A DNA stretch of 64,000 nt. Source: Cyclina sinensis (lineage: Eukaryota > Mollusca > Bivalvia > Venerida > Veneridae). Under the pieces are notes generated by a model. It worked only from the letters and a program-made list of their open reading frames with translations. It was not told the DNA's origin and did no database searches. The stretch spans positions 7,114,603 through 7,178,602 of the forward strand of contig JAAONU010000013.1 of assembly GCA_012932295.1 (NCBI GenBank), read 5' to 3'. The position numbers and the translations under genes were made by a program. Numbering within the stretch: the first letter of the stretch is position 1; each line of letters starts with the position of its first letter. This document shows positions 1 to 11,812 of this stretch, in pieces.

Positions 1-374
1 TCGTAAGGAATAATAATATGATATGAAATTTATAACAATTTAGTGATTTAACATGTACAAGAAATTTTAAGATGAAATCATCACTGAAAAAAGAAAAGTA
101 CTTCAGGAAAAGTCAACTTTTTTCAATGCCAGACTTTGCAAGCTACCAAATACTGCATCTGATATTTTTGGGAAACCTAAAACAAGCAATCATTATATTT
201 AAATGGAATGAAACAAACAACAACATCCAAAATGCATCAGCCAGAGAAATGGCTTTTAACATCTCAAAATGAACATCTCTTAGGGTACCTTTGAAGTTTT
301 TTATATCTTATTTACAGGTAAGAAATCTTGCTCATCAGGTAATTTGTTTATTGCTGAAGTTCTTTTTTTTACAG

Positions 375-1141
375 TCAGATGAAATCTCCAGGTTTGACAG
401 CCAGTGTTGGTGGTAAGAATAAGACATTGTATATGCCAACAGTAAAATCAATTGAAGAAAAAACTCGAGAAAATCTCAGGAAAACTCTAGGAGGTAGGCA
501 GCATTTTTCACATTCATTTATAAGCAGTAAGTTTATACTACTTTTACTGATAACATATTCAGGCTTACAGTTGGGGCATAATTTTCAAATCTGGTTGTAT
601 TTACCAAGACTGAAACTAGCTTTTTTTAAAATTCAAACATCAGATAAGGAGAAATTCCATACCTGAAACTTGGCCAGATGTGTAAACTATATGTAACAAG
701 CCAGATGATGAGCCAGTCTTCAACGAGTGGAAAAAATAGAAAAATGATCAACTGCTACAGTCACATTAGGCTAAAAAAAAGTGGTTGAAACCTCTTGTAC
801 ATCAGTCCTCTTTCTAACAGTCATCAGTTGTAACAGCAATTCTTAAAAGTATGCACCAGTTTGTCATGTCTTGTATTCATCTGGTGCAACAAAATTAGAC
901 TTAATTATGCCTTGAAAACAAACTACTTAAAAACTAGACCTTGGTCATTTTCATGGGTAAGTAGTTAAATTACCACTGTTAATCTAATTATATCATTTGC
1001 CTCCAGACCTGAATTTGTATTTTTATTTGCATTTTCACTTCAGAACTGGGTCTAGTGAATGGACAAGAGCTCTATGTGGCAGATCCAACTACACCAATGA
1101 CAGTAACATTCAAATTAAGTCTTGGATCAAACATGGAGTAA
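375..1141 (+). CDS. UBA3: NEDD8-activating enzyme E1 catalytic subunit, last two exons (partial)
   Basis: These are the C-terminal exons of UBA3, which with NAE1/APPBP1 adenylates NEDD8 and passes it to the E2 enzyme UBE2M. Exon 375-493 follows a pyrimidine-rich acceptor and ends at a GTAGGC donor. Exon 1044-1141 follows TTCACTTCAG and ends at TAA (1139-1141). Joined, they read [14 protein letters not shown], then [20 protein letters not shown], then [11 protein letters not shown]. This closely matches the C-terminal ubiquitin-fold domain of UBA3, which recruits the E2. The splice is in phase, with G|AA making the Glu of GELGL. The adenylation and catalytic-cysteine domains must lie left of the window; I see no further exon in bases 1-374. 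No breaks are visible. The call rests on recalled family sequence. Confidence 0.93.
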
Positions 1142-1975
1142 TGGGATATGTTCAAGTACAACAGTAACCTATCACACTCAACAAGCAATATGCTGCCAAA
1201 CGGAAAGATGTTTCAGTCTGTTCTTCAAAATTAGATTTCAGATGATAGATTTTCATCACACTACACTTGTAAAAAGTTAACAATAGGATAACTTTTTATC
1301 AGTTGCACTTCTGTGTGGGAAAGAACTTTTGGAAAATATATTTTCAATCGCATGGTTTCTTCACTCAATATGCTAGGTACCAAGACAAATCATACCTCTC
1401 CATCTTTGAACTTTTTCAGACCACTTGTCCATGTAGATGGGATTAAACACATGTCTAAAACAGATTTCACTTGTTCTAGTTTTTCAGTTTGGCTTGTTCT
1501 TTTTGGATTGGTCTGATAATTGCATGAATAAGTCAGTAGTTTGAGATTTCAAAAGATCTAAAATGGATTGTACTCTCTGCCAGTTTTGGACATTCTGTTT
1601 CAGGATTAATGGACAAATACAACTGAGAAATACATTTAAATGGCAGATTTATTAGGCAGTAAATTTGAAGACTGACCTCCAGTCTGTGTGGTATTTAACC
1701 AAGTGCTGTTTTTTACACTTTCTAAAAATAACATTTAGCCTCATTGTTTCAGTAATTATCTTTCATGGAAATTTTCGTTTCAACATGTATAATACATATT
1801 ATAACAGATATTATCATAACTTAGATGGCCGAAGTCACATGAAATTGCTTATCTGTAAGAGCAAAGTGCAATAAATGTGTTACTTTGGGTACAACGTCAT
1901 TGTATATTATGTGTCTCTGTGATATTGTATGTGCTTTTTGTAAAGATTGTAATAAATTCTTAACACAAGTAATAA
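1142..1975 (+). promoter_or_regulatory. UBA3: UBA3 3' UTR and candidate polyadenylation signals
   Basis: About 0.8 kb of AT-rich non-coding sequence follows the UBA3 stop. AATAAA occurs at 1870-1875 and 1951-1956. The second lies in a T/G-rich setting and is a good candidate for the mRNA end. A 67-codon open frame inside this stretch shows no recognisable similarity. Confidence 0.5.
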
Positions 1976-2340
1976 GAGTAATAATTATTATGTAATTTCT
2001 CTTGGTGTCAAAGTATTCAGATAAGCAGTCAAATTTTTGGAACTTGTTATAAAGGTGGGTTATGGTGACAGTTGTGACCTATAGTCCTTAGCACATACTT
2101 ATTCACTAGGTGGGGGTCACTTTGAAAGAGAAACACTAGACAGTTAGACCAGTTGAGATACAATTACCTAGATGACCTTAAAACCATTACAACAATAGTG
2201 AATACTAGCCTCTAATTCAGTTATGGTCTGTACTAAAATCTTTGAAACAACACTCGACATAAGCATTTCTGTGAAAGGTTGATTCAAAAAGCCATTGACC
2301 ATAAACTGTCGAAGTTTATTACAAGCATTATTTTTGTTTC

Positions 2341-2690
2341 ATGTTCACATGTATTGAGGTTTTATATGACACAGAAATTGAATCTAGTATTATAGAAGCC
2401 TTTGTTTGTGATGAAGATCTTGAGGACATTTCACTATACCAAAGCAGTATTTTATCTTTAAGCTCAATTTATGAAGAGCATTTTACTGGAAAGGATTGGA
2501 AAAGAAAAAAATGTAGGTATGTTTGAACATCACTTCATGACATCAAATAGATATAGATATTTGTGAATATACTTATGAAGTCCTGCTTGAGAAAAAATCA
2601 AACAACCTTCAAGATTTACTGAAACTGAAGAATTTCACCGAAGCAAATATCAAAACAGAAGGCGAAAACCTGAACTAATAGAAAACTAGA
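2341..2690 (+). pseudogene. Decayed coding-like segment, left part
   Basis: A 61-codon frame (2341-2526) reads MFTCIEVLYDTEIESSIIEA and onward in ordinary mixed composition. After stops and a frame change, a second coding-like run (about 2580-2670) contains LLEKKSNNLQDLLKLKNFTE. I do not recognise the family. Repeat sequence begins immediately downstream and similar-looking decayed protein resumes at about 5.56 kb, so this may be one relic split by insertions. It could also be chance open frame. Confidence 0.25.
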
Positions 2691-3415
2691 TGTTTTTTGT
2701 GAAAAACGCATGTCTCCCCCTGCACCCGATTGAAGGAAGGCCAAGGAAAAAATATTACCTTTCTGAAACAGATGCCTCTGTCATTTATAATGGTATAAGT
2801 AAGAACATTATATATATATACATATCATTATATCATTATATATATACAATGAAGTTTGAATGCTCTGGGTGAAATAGAACTCCAGTTATTGAGAGGAAAC
2901 GGTTTATACTTTTCGGGCCCCTGTGACCTTGACCTTTGACTTAATGACCCTAAAATCAAAAGGGTTCTTGTACTCAGTAAGGGCAATCATCCTATGAAGT
3001 TTGAAGGCTCTGGGTGCAATAGAACTCCAGTAATTGAGCTGAAACAGTTTTCACTCTTCAGGCCCCTGTGACCTTGCCCTTTGACCTACTGACCCCCAAC
3101 TCAATAGGGTTCTTCTACTCAATAAGGGCAATCATCCTATAAAATTTGAAGGCTCTGGGTGAAATAGAACTTCAGTTATTGAGCCGAAATGGTTAACACT
3201 CTTCGGGCCCCTGTGACCTTGACCTTTGACCTAATAACCCCAAAATCAATAGGGTTCTTCTACTCAAAAAGGGCAATCAACCTCTGAAGTTTGAAGGTTC
3301 TGGGTCAAACGGTACTCTAGTTATCGATCAGAAACGAAGTGTGACAGACGGACAAGGCAAAAACAATTTGTCTCCCCCAGAGCATAGCAAAGCAAGATAT
3401 TCGCATATACCTCGA
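2690..3415 (+). repeat. Repeat family A: about 3.5 tandem 145-bp units with clustered TGACCTTGACC motifs
   Basis: Units beginning GAAGTTTGAAGGCTCTGGGT recur near 2851, 2996, 3141 and 3286, so the period is 145 bp. Each carries TGTGACCTTGACCTTTGACC or a close variant. The array is bracketed by ATGTCTCCCCC near 2711 and by GACGGACAAGG plus TTGTCTCCCCC near 3345-3380. A related copy in the opposite orientation lies at 31.14-31.62 kb. I see no coding potential. Confidence 0.8.
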
Positions 3416-3438
3416 ATCTTAGAAGATGATTTGTTTTT

Positions 3439-3895
3439 AAACAAGAGCCATGTTACACATGGTTAATCCCCCCGCCAGGAAGAAGCTACCTGAAGGTTGT
3501 ACTTTCAAACACTCAATGTAATAATGTTTGAAGAAAATCCCACAAAAAATAGGCAAGGTAGATTTATTGTTCTTGCAAACTGCACTTCCTACCAATGTGC
3601 TATGTCAGTGTATTAAGTTTGAAGAAAATTGCTCAAGCACTTTTTGAGTTATGCTTCGGACAAAGTTTTTCAATTAAATCTGATAAAGGGGAATTATTCT
3701 AAAAGAAGGCAAGGTAGAGTTATTATTCTTACACACTGCACCTCCTCCAAATGTGCTCTTTCAGTATATGAAGTTTGAAGAAAATCACTCAAGTACTTTT
3801 GGAGTTATGCTCCCGACAAAACTGGAATGGACGCACGCATGGACGGACAGAGACCATTTCTAATATCCCCTCCTCCTTTCGCGGGGATAATAAGT
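3439..3895 (-). mobile_element. Repeat family B element with terminal hairpin
   Basis: It starts ACAAGAG followed by the hairpin CCATGTTACACATGG and ends near a GACGGACAG run and TCGCGGGGATAATAAG. Read on the minus strand it therefore finishes hairpin-CTCTTGTTT, like the Helitron-like elements elsewhere in the window. It holds two units of roughly 160 bp around AGGCAAGGTAGAGTTATT and GAGTTATGCTCCGGACAAA. No protein-coding potential is evident. Confidence 0.6.
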
Positions 3896-3954
3896 TCAAG
3901 AATTCAAGAATTAGATAAACATGTATATGCTGGGATTTTTAAAATGTAAACAAG

Positions 3955-5560
3955 TAAATCTGATAAAGGGGAATAACTCTAAAAAATAGGCAAGGTAGAG
4001 TTATTGGACATGCACACTGCACTACCTACCAATGTGCTCTGTCAGTGTATGAAATTTGAATAAAATCCCTCAAGTAGTTTTGGAGTTATGCTCCGGACAA
4101 AATTTATTAAGTAACTAGAAATGGTTTTTGATTGAACAAAAACATATGTCTCCCCCCAGCCAGTTGCTGCAGGCAGTATTGAATCAGACGATTGTAAAAT
4201 TTGACATTTAACCTCTAAGTGTGACCTTGACCTTGAGACACCACACCCGCAAAGTGGGTTCTGCATGTCGCCTTGATGAGGTAAACATCTGACCCAAGTT
4301 TCATAAAAATCCTTCAAGGGCTTTGGAAGATACAGAGCGGACATGATTTTGTGGCATTTGACATTTAACCTCCAAGTGTGACCTTGAGACACACACCCGC
4401 AAAGTGGGTTCTGCATGTCACCTTGATGAGGTGAACATCTGACCCAAGTTTCATAAAAATCCTTCAAGGGCTTTGGAAGATACAGAGCTGACACGATTTT
4501 GTGACGGACAGACGGACGGACAGAAAGAAAACCGGGGAAAAACAATACGTCTCCGCCGATGAGGTGAACATCTGACCCAAGTTTCATAAAAATCCTTCAA
4601 GGGCTTTTGAAGATATAGAGCGGACACGATTTTGTGGCATTTGACATTTAGCCTCCAAGTGTGACTTGACCTTCGGACACCACACCCGCAAAGTGGGTTC
4701 TGCACGTCACCTTGATGAGGTGAACATCTGACCCAAGTTTCATAAAATCCTTCAAGGGCTTTTGAAGACACAGAGCGGACACGATTTTGTGGCATTTGAC
4801 ATTTAACCTCCAAGTGTGACCTTGACGTTGAGACACCACACCCGCAAAGTGGGTTCTGCACGTCGTCTTGATGAAGTGAACATCTGACCCAAGTTTCATA
4901 AAAATCCTTCAAGGGCTTTGGAAGATACAGAGCGGACACGATTTTGTGACGGACAGACGGACGGACGGACGGACAACCAGGGGAAAAACAATATATCTCC
5001 CCCATTTTTGGGGGGAGACATAATTCTGATAAAGGGAATAACTCTTAAAATAGGCAAGGTAGAGTTATTGTTCTTGCACACTGCACTACCTACCAATGTG
5101 CTCTGTCAGTGTATGAAGTTTGAATAAAATCCCTCAAGTAGTTTTAGAGTTATGCTCTGGACAAAATTTATCAAGTAATTCTGATAAAGGGGAATAACTC
5201 TAAAAATAGGCAAGGTAGAGTTATTGGACTTGCACACTGCACTACCTACCAATGTGCTCTGTCAGTGTAAGAAGTTTGAATAAAATCCCTCTAGCAGTTT
5301 TGGAGTTATGCTCCGGACAAAATTTATCAAGTAAATTTGATAAAGGGGAATAACTCTAAAAAAAGGCAAGGTAGAGTTATTGGACTTGCACACTGCACTA
5401 CCTACCAATGTGTTCTGTCAGTGTATGAAGTTTGAATAAAATCCCTCAAGTAGTTTTGGAGTTATGCTCCGGACAAAATTGTTTCGGACGGACGCACGGA
5501 CACACGGACGGACGAAGGGCATTCCTAAAATCCCCTCCGCCTTTGGCGGGGGGATAAAAA
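3955..5560 (+). repeat. Repeat family B array, interrupted by family C
   Basis: About four units of 160-165 bp run from CTGATAAAGGGGAATAACTC to TTATGCTCCGGACAAAAT, at about 3955-4115 and 5025-5480. The 3' end carries GACGGACGCACGGACACACGG and then TCCGCCTTTGGCGGGGGGAT, a short inverted repeat. The array is split at about 4115/5025 by family C, so C inserted after B was in place. Confidence 0.75.
4115..5025 (+). repeat. Repeat family C: tandem units of about 160 bp nested in family B
   Basis: Units contain GTGACCTTGACCTTGAGACA, ACACCCGCAAAGTGGGTTCT and AAATCCTTCAAGGGCTTTGG, repeated about five times with small indels. ATATGTCTCCCCCC near 4144 and GGGGGGAGACATAA at about 5010-5023 form inverted ends. 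A (GACG)n-like run, GACGGACAGACGGACGGACG, lies near 4950. Minus-strand open frames of 181-184 codons here simply translate the repeat (MKLGSDVH in each unit) and are not genes. Confidence 0.75.
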
Positions 5561-5561
5561 A

Positions 5562-6632
5562 AGCATTGCAGAAACTGCACAGTCCCCAGAAATTATATGT
5601 GTTGACTGTGTTTCCTCATGCCGCCACCCTGCAGCCATAAATGTTTATATTGAAACAAATTCAAATGATCTGGAAGAAAACAATGATATTGCAAAACTGT
5701 GCATTGGGTTGCTCAAAATGCACATGGACGATATGATACAGATGATCTTAATAATATTGCAGATTTAGATATTGAAGATATATCTGCAGTTAGAGGCACC
5801 TTTAAAAATGAGTCAAGTCCAATACAGAATTCAGTATTAGATTCATCAGTGACTGAAAGTGAAGATTATTGAAGTGGCAGGTTATATAAAGCTCTATAAA
5901 AAGAAAATGAAATGAACAATTTCATACACACTCTTGGTTTTGAGTCGCATAGACCACCTTAAATGATAACTAGGCAACCTCCATCAGCGACTGGAATCAA
6001 AGCTGCTAGTTGTTTTAGATGACAGTCTCATCAAGACAGATCTTGAAGGTCGGAAAAGCAGTATGAAAATATCATTTGCACATGACAACAAAATTGGAGC
6101 AAATTCATTTGAACCAGAAAAAGAAACAGAAGTACCATCATTTTCTTGCAGAATTTCCTATCTTGCATCTGAGAAAATCTAAGATTACAATTCTTATAAG
6201 TGCATATAAAGATGCTGGCCAACTTGACATGTTCAGATATACGAGAGGTGATGAATTTTCAGAATGGAAAAAGCTACTGACAGTGGAGCACATTGACATT
6301 GCGCCAAAATACACCAGGTGTCTAACTGCAGGGTTTCAACTTGCATTTATCTGCAAATTCCTTCAGAGCCCCACCTCTGCAGAACAAGATATCAAATCAA
6401 TTATTTCAATGCAGATTTCTGAAGAATTGGGCCGGACTACCATGATTTCATGAAAAAAGGTGAAAATAACAATGGCACATTTGCTCTGCATGTTGAAATT
6501 ATGCGTCACTGTGAAGCGATATGTGCAGAACGACTAGAAGGAGCAGAAGAATACTCTCTACTTCCTACAGCTGAAGAACCAAAGAAAAGCTGCTGCATAC
6601 ATGTCGCGTGCACTTTCTTTGACTTTTGTTAA
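5562..6632 (+). pseudogene. Decayed coding-like segment, right part, family unknown
   Basis: Several open runs in different frames read as plausible protein: SIAETAQSPEIICVDCVSSC (from about 5570), ADLDIEDISAVRGTFKNESS (about 5760), then a 125-codon frame 6076-6453 containing DAGQLDMFRYTRGDEFSEWK, then a 60-codon frame 6450-6632 with CEAICAERLEGAEEY. The frames are broken by stops and shifts. I recognise no domain. It could be a dead gene or transposon protein, possibly continuing the piece at 2341-2690. Confidence 0.3.
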
Positions 6633-8500
6633 TGTTATTATGCCAGCTAAATTTTGACATGATTATCTAAGCTTTGCTAAAACGAAACAAAAACAATTCA
6701 CTTCCTGAAAGAAAAGTGATTTCATAATGTGTTATTTGTTGTTAACAATGATTTTCTGGGACCTTTAGTCTCAATGGCCTACATCTTTGAAAATTCATTT
6801 TGAAGCAATGAATTTGTAATCCTTATAGTTCAGTTACTTTAGGTTGTGAGGGATGGGTTGTGGCATCCAATGGGTTGTGGCGGATGCAGAAAGAGATACT
6901 GATACAGAAAGATACAGATACATTCCACTCCTAAGACATTTGGTTCCTTTTCATGGTCAATGTCTAGCACCGACTCATCAAATCACAGTTTAATGTATCA
7001 GCCAAAACGCAATCATTTTAGTTAGTTGAGAAGCTGGTGATTGAACCTTCGACTGGATTACTTATCCAGCACAATACCACTTGACAACTGTTAAGGAAGG
7101 CCACTGTAGCCTTAAACTCTGTATAGATTTCATTAGCGGCCATGAAGTAAATGACAGAAAGCCACGAACAAATGTTTAACTTATTTGTTTGTTATTTTTG
7201 TCTTTATGCTGGTTTTCTGTAATAGTCTTCATTGCCTTATCTTTATGATCAGTATTACATATATTGTGAGAGCAAAATGGCAAATAAATGAATGATTGAA
7301 TTTGTTTCATACCATGGCCATTTGACTGTTAATGCTAACACACATTTATTAAAACTGGACTTTTCCCTATTCCAAATAGAGGGATGATTGCGAAAGCAAA
7401 ATGTGTGCCTCAACATGAAACCTTAACCTCCTTTACAGCCAACAGTCTTTTGGCACTTTTAATGCCTTGATCAACATTTTCCTTTCTTCAAGTTTAAGGA
7501 AAACTAGATTGGGACCGCGCAATCACGGGATAAGAGTCATACGAGTATTGGCTACACATGTAGCAGGCTGGTTTTTGCATTTGGCTTCTTTGCAAGCACT
7601 GTCTCACAGGAGTGAGCAAATAAGAGATAGAGTTACGGAAGGAACACAAGTCTTTGCAAACAGATCCTTGGTGTATAAAGAACTGCTATTTGCGTGGCTT
7701 GTTTCTTGAACAAGGGCAGTTTCAAAAAGTGTCCACCAGATTTCACTGGATGTTATATGCAGTGTACTTAATAGCTTCCTACAATATTTATGAGCCACTA
7801 TGTTAGTTTTATTTTCTTTTCCAGTATTTTTGCACATTGCAATGTATCCGAGTGTGGTTGTGTGGGAGTTAGGACAGGGATCTCACAAAATCTCAATGTT
7901 GACCAGGTGTGCAATCATTCGACTAAATTTTATCAACTTTTTACTTAGAGAATATTTGAAATTCTTGTTACATACATAAGCAAACAGGCACCATATTCTA
8001 CCAAAAGCTAGTCTCTTCTAAGAGTATGTTTAGTTTATATATATATATGTAACAAAAGATTCATCATACTATCTCACATCTACATTAAGGAAGTTCCTGC
8101 TTAAAGATTAGTTTGTTTTGCTCTTTCCAACATACCTTCTTTAATTTCCGTCAGGAAATTAAAACAGTATACAACAAATGGATTCATATTAAACACTTCA
8201 TGTCACAGTCTGGCAGATAACAATAATCTACTTGGCTTGATGACAGTGCTACTTCAAAATAAATATATCCTATCTGTGAAAAAAAAAAAAACGAAAAAAA
8301 ATTATGAAATTGTTTTCAACTTTATAAGGACTTTTTTTGGAAACTACTCTTAAGAGTTAAACTCACATCAAGTAATTGTTCATTGTCACTACAAGTAGGT
8401 GTTGAAAGTAAACTGGATTGGAAAAGGACTAGCCATTTTATCATCAACTTTTATAAAATCTGAATAATAATAGTTCTTACATCACATATTTATATATTTA
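6633..8500. other. Intergenic stretch with no recognised gene
   Basis: AT-rich sequence with a possible tRNA-like SINE head at 7024-7090, a T/A run near 8040 and an A-run at about 8280-8292. The short open frames here (up to 80 codons) have no recognisable content. Confidence 0.5.
7024..7090 (-). mobile_element. Possible tRNA-derived SINE head
   Basis: On the minus strand, TTGTCAAGTGGTA resembles a Pol III A box and GGTTCAATCACC a B box, about 30 bp apart. Element borders and a tail are not visible. Treat it as a weak call. Confidence 0.3.
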
Positions 8501-8627
8501 TATACTACTCAAAATTTGATAGGGATCACTTATAAGAATGTGTATATTTACTACATAAGGTTGAAAGGTTACATTTTTTGTTGTGATTCTGAAAATATGT
8601 TCATAAGACAACAGTTTGGTACCAAGA

Positions 8628-10036
8628 AACAAGAGAGCCATGATGGCCCTGTATTGCTCACCTGAGTAGGACTGCTTTTAACAAAGTTGCTATGGACCTG
8701 GTTAATTGACCCCAGATGACCCATATTCGAACCTGACCTAGAAATTATTGAAACAATCTCTTTGATAAATTTCAAGGTTATTTGTACTGAAAATGTTACC
8801 TCTAGAGTGTTAACAAGGTTTTTCCATATTTGGGCCCTATGACCTAGTTTTTTAACCTAGATGTCCCATATTCGAACTTGAGCTAGAAATTATCGAAACA
8901 ATCTCTCTGACAAATTTCCAGGACATTTGGACTTAAAATGTAGCCTCTAGAGTTTTTACAAAGTTTTTTCGATATTTGGGCTCTGTGACCTAGATGTTTC
9001 GACTACAGATGACCCATATTCAAACTTGAGCTAGAAACCATAGAATTAAGCTTTCTGACAAATTTCAAGGTTATTTGGAATTAAAATGTTACCTCTAGAG
9101 TGTTAACAAGATTTTTTTTTTCATATTTGGACTCTGTGACCTAGTTTGTGATCCCAGATGACCCATATTTGAACTTTTGCTAGAAATCTTTGAAGCAACC
9201 TTTCTGACAAATTTCCAGATTATTTGGGCTGAAAATGTAACCTCTAGAGTGTTAACAAGATGTTTCTATTTTTAGGCTATGTGACCTAGTTTTTGAACCC
9301 AGATGACCTATAATCGAACTTAAGCTAGAAATCATAGAAGCAACCTTTCTGACAAATTTTCAGATTATTTGGGCTGAAAATGTAACCTCTAGAGTGTTAA
9401 CAAGGTTTTTCAATATTTGGGCTCTGTGACCTAGTTTTTGACCCCAGATGACCCATATTTCAACTTGACCTAGAATTGGTCAAAGCAACCTGACAAATTT
9501 CCAGATTATCTGGGCTGAAAATGTAACCTCTAGAGTGTTAACAAGGTTTTTCAATATTTGGGCTCTGTGACCTAGTTTTTGACCCCAGATGACCCATATT
9601 TCAACTTGACTTAGAAATCGTCAAAGCAACCTTTCTGACAAATTTCCAGATTATCTGGGCTGAAAATGTAACCTCGAGTGTTAACTAGATTTTTCTGTTT
9701 TTGGGCTCCGTGACCTAGTTTTTGAACCCAGATGACCCATATTTGAACTTGAGCTAGAAACCATTGATAGAACCTTTCTGACAAATTTCCAGGATATTTG
9801 GACTAAAAAAGTAGCCTCTAGAGTGTTAACAAGGTTTTTCTATTTTTGGGCTCTGTGACCTAGTTTTCCAACCCTGATAACCCATGTTTGAACTCATCCG
9901 AGATATTAATGAGACAAACATCCTGACCAAGTTTCATGACAATTGAGGCAAAAATGTGACCACTAGAGTGTTAACAAACTAATTGTTAACGGACGGACGG
10001 TCGACAGACAAAAGGTGATCAGAAAAAGGTGAGCTA
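8628..10036 (-). mobile_element. Helitron-like non-autonomous element, copy 1 (nested in the Tc1 element)
   Basis: On the minus strand it starts near TAGCTCACC, passes a GGTGATC motif and a GGACGGACGG tract, then about nine units of roughly 140 bp (key string CTCTAGAGTGTTAACAAG on the plus strand). It ends with the hairpin AGGGCCATCATGGCTCT followed by CTTGTT. A terminal hairpin just before the 3' end is typical of Helitrons, but the canonical CTRR end is only approximated (CTTG). No Rep/helicase is present. The family assignment is an inference. Confidence 0.65.
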
Positions 10037-10166
10037 ATGAGTAAGTCTGTAAACCATTGAAGCGTGACAGACGCTGAGCCGTGGGAGGGGCACGAATTTG
10101 GGATAACACAGACAGGAGATGAAATGGAACTTTTAGGAAAATCAAGTCTATGGCCTGAATTTTGCT

Positions 10167-11204
10167 TTAATATCGCGTGTGGTGTCCTTTTGCTTGGATA
10201 ACTGCTCTGCACCGCCTTCTCATGCTGCTAATGAGTCTCTGGATGCCTTGTTGTGGGAGTCGAGTCCTCTCATCCAGAAGGGCCTGCTGTAGCCCAGGGA
10301 CTGTGGTTGGCTGGACTGGGCGAGCAGATATTGCAGTCTGCAGCATGTCCCAGGCATGCTCTATCGAATTGAGGTCTGGAGACCTTGCTGGCCAGTCCAT
10401 TTTCTCTATGGCTGCTGCCTCCAGGTACTCGTCGGTGACCCTTGCCCTGTGAGGCCGGGCGTTGTCCTCCATTAAAATGAACCCAGGGCTTATAGCACCA
10501 GCGTAGAGGCGAAAGTACACATCTAAGATTTCATTGATGTATCGTACAGCCGTCGATGTGCCGTTTTGAACAATGTGCAGGTCTGTTCTTGTGCATGCAA
10601 ATGCCCACCCACACCATGACCGAGCCCCCGCCATGACGGTCATGGGTAGCAACACATACGGGTGCCAAACACTCATTGGCGGATCTCCATACCCGCACTC
10701 GCCTATCAGTGAAGTCCACACAAAATCTAGACTCATCAGTGAATAGCACTGGGGTCCAGTCATGCAGCTTCCATCTGGCGTGATCGGGGGCCCATTGAAA
10801 ACGTGCCTGGTTTTGGTTTCGGGTCAATGGGATTCGGATTGCTGGCCTTCTAGCCCTCATGCCAGCTGTATAAAGACGGTTCCTGATGGTTTGAGTGGAA
10901 ATTATTACATCAGTGGCATTCTAGAAGTCATTTTGGAGGGCAGTAGTGGTAACAAAGCGCTGATGTCGCACTTGAACGACAAAAAACCAGTCCTCATGCT
11001 GAGTTGTGGATCTCTGACGCCCTCCGCCATGCCTATGCGTGATATGCCCTTAAGTTTGAAACCGTCACCACATCCTGGCAACGGTGCTCTGGGACACACC
11101 ATGGACACCTTCCATGTGCCGTTGGGAACGCCTAGCCTTGAGCATCCCGACCCCCTATTCATCTCCTCATTGTCAATACGCCGTCTTTGCTGTAGATTTG
11201 CCAT
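10167..11204 (-). pseudogene. Tc1-like transposase, DD34E, frameshifted
   Basis: This is a cut-and-paste transposase relic. From the 5' end on the minus strand: MANLQQRRRIDNEEMNRG (start 11204); a helix-turn-helix region whose frame is broken; RNRLYTAGMRARRPAIRIPL near 10850; first catalytic Asp in VLFTDESRF; GGGSVMVWVGI; second Asp in FILMEDNARPHRA; Glu in SPDLNSIEHAWDML. The spacing from the second Asp to the Glu is 34 residues. At least two frameshifts are visible, one around 10.57-10.62 kb between VWVGICMHK and LHIVQNGTSTA and one or more near 10.9-11.1 kb. The span, about 1.04 kb, fits a full-length 340-residue Tc1 transposase. It is not functional as it stands. Confidence 0.92.
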
Positions 11205-11489
11205 GACCAGTGCTAGGTTCGATATAAACGTTACCATGCACAAGCGAAGTCTGAATAAAATGGATGTGTACCTGAAGGTACATGCCCGCGGTGCACCACT
11301 TTTCCAGTGGTATCACTTTTCCTGTGCACCTTGAGCCACGTACAGGTAAACAATCAAAATCTGCTGGACAGGTCGACTTTGCCATATGAATAAACTACAT
11401 GTATGAGAAAAAATCAGTTATCTTGAGGTTATCATTAAAAAGATACTAAAGAAATAAAAAGTGATTCCTTTTAAATTTTGAGTAGTATA

Positions 11490-11812
11490 TATAAAAGAAT
11501 GCCATCTACAGGTCATGAACAATGTCCCGTACAAATCTGTGGACTGTAGGCTAAAGCGATCTCCATTTCTTGACTGGACCGTCTGGTCTACTGACAGATG
11601 ATATGTGCAAAACAATAAACCACCTCATCTTGAAAGGGGACATAATTACATTCTCCTATCAACAGCCTGCTCAGTACAAGGTCTACTCTACCACTCGGGC
11701 ATTTGGTCAGTGAGTGACCTTCACCAGTGACAACTTAAAACTGACCAATTAGAAGTATCAAACACAGAGACTGACTTCTTTGTACAGAGGTTTATTTAGC
11801 AACAGGTACAGT
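11490..11812. other. Short intergenic gap and RPS23 3' flank
   Basis: No gene is seen. TTTATT at 11791-11796 gives AATAAA on the minus strand, 17-22 bp after the RPS23 stop, the likely polyadenylation signal of that gene with a very short 3' UTR. Confidence 0.6.

Larger units (their letters stand above)
8501..11489 (-). mobile_element. Tc1/mariner-like DNA transposon, inactive, with nested insertion
   Basis: Matching terminal inverted repeats bound the element: TATACTACTCAAAATTTGAT at 8501 and its near reverse complement, AAATTTTGAGTAGTATA, ending at 11489. The match runs about 29 bp to GGGATCAC/GTGATTCC. Ends fall at TA, as expected for this superfamily. It contains a broken transposase on the minus strand (10167-11204) and a Helitron-like element (8628-10036). 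The right end lies about 300 bp from the RPS23 polyadenylation signal. Confidence 0.85.

Noticed and set aside
4042..5127. Open frames up to 184 codons on both strands
   Set aside because: They translate family C repeat units (the same MKLGSDVH string in each unit) and shift frame between units.
10762..11334. 190-codon plus-strand ORF
   Set aside because: Antisense shadow of the Tc1 transposase relic.
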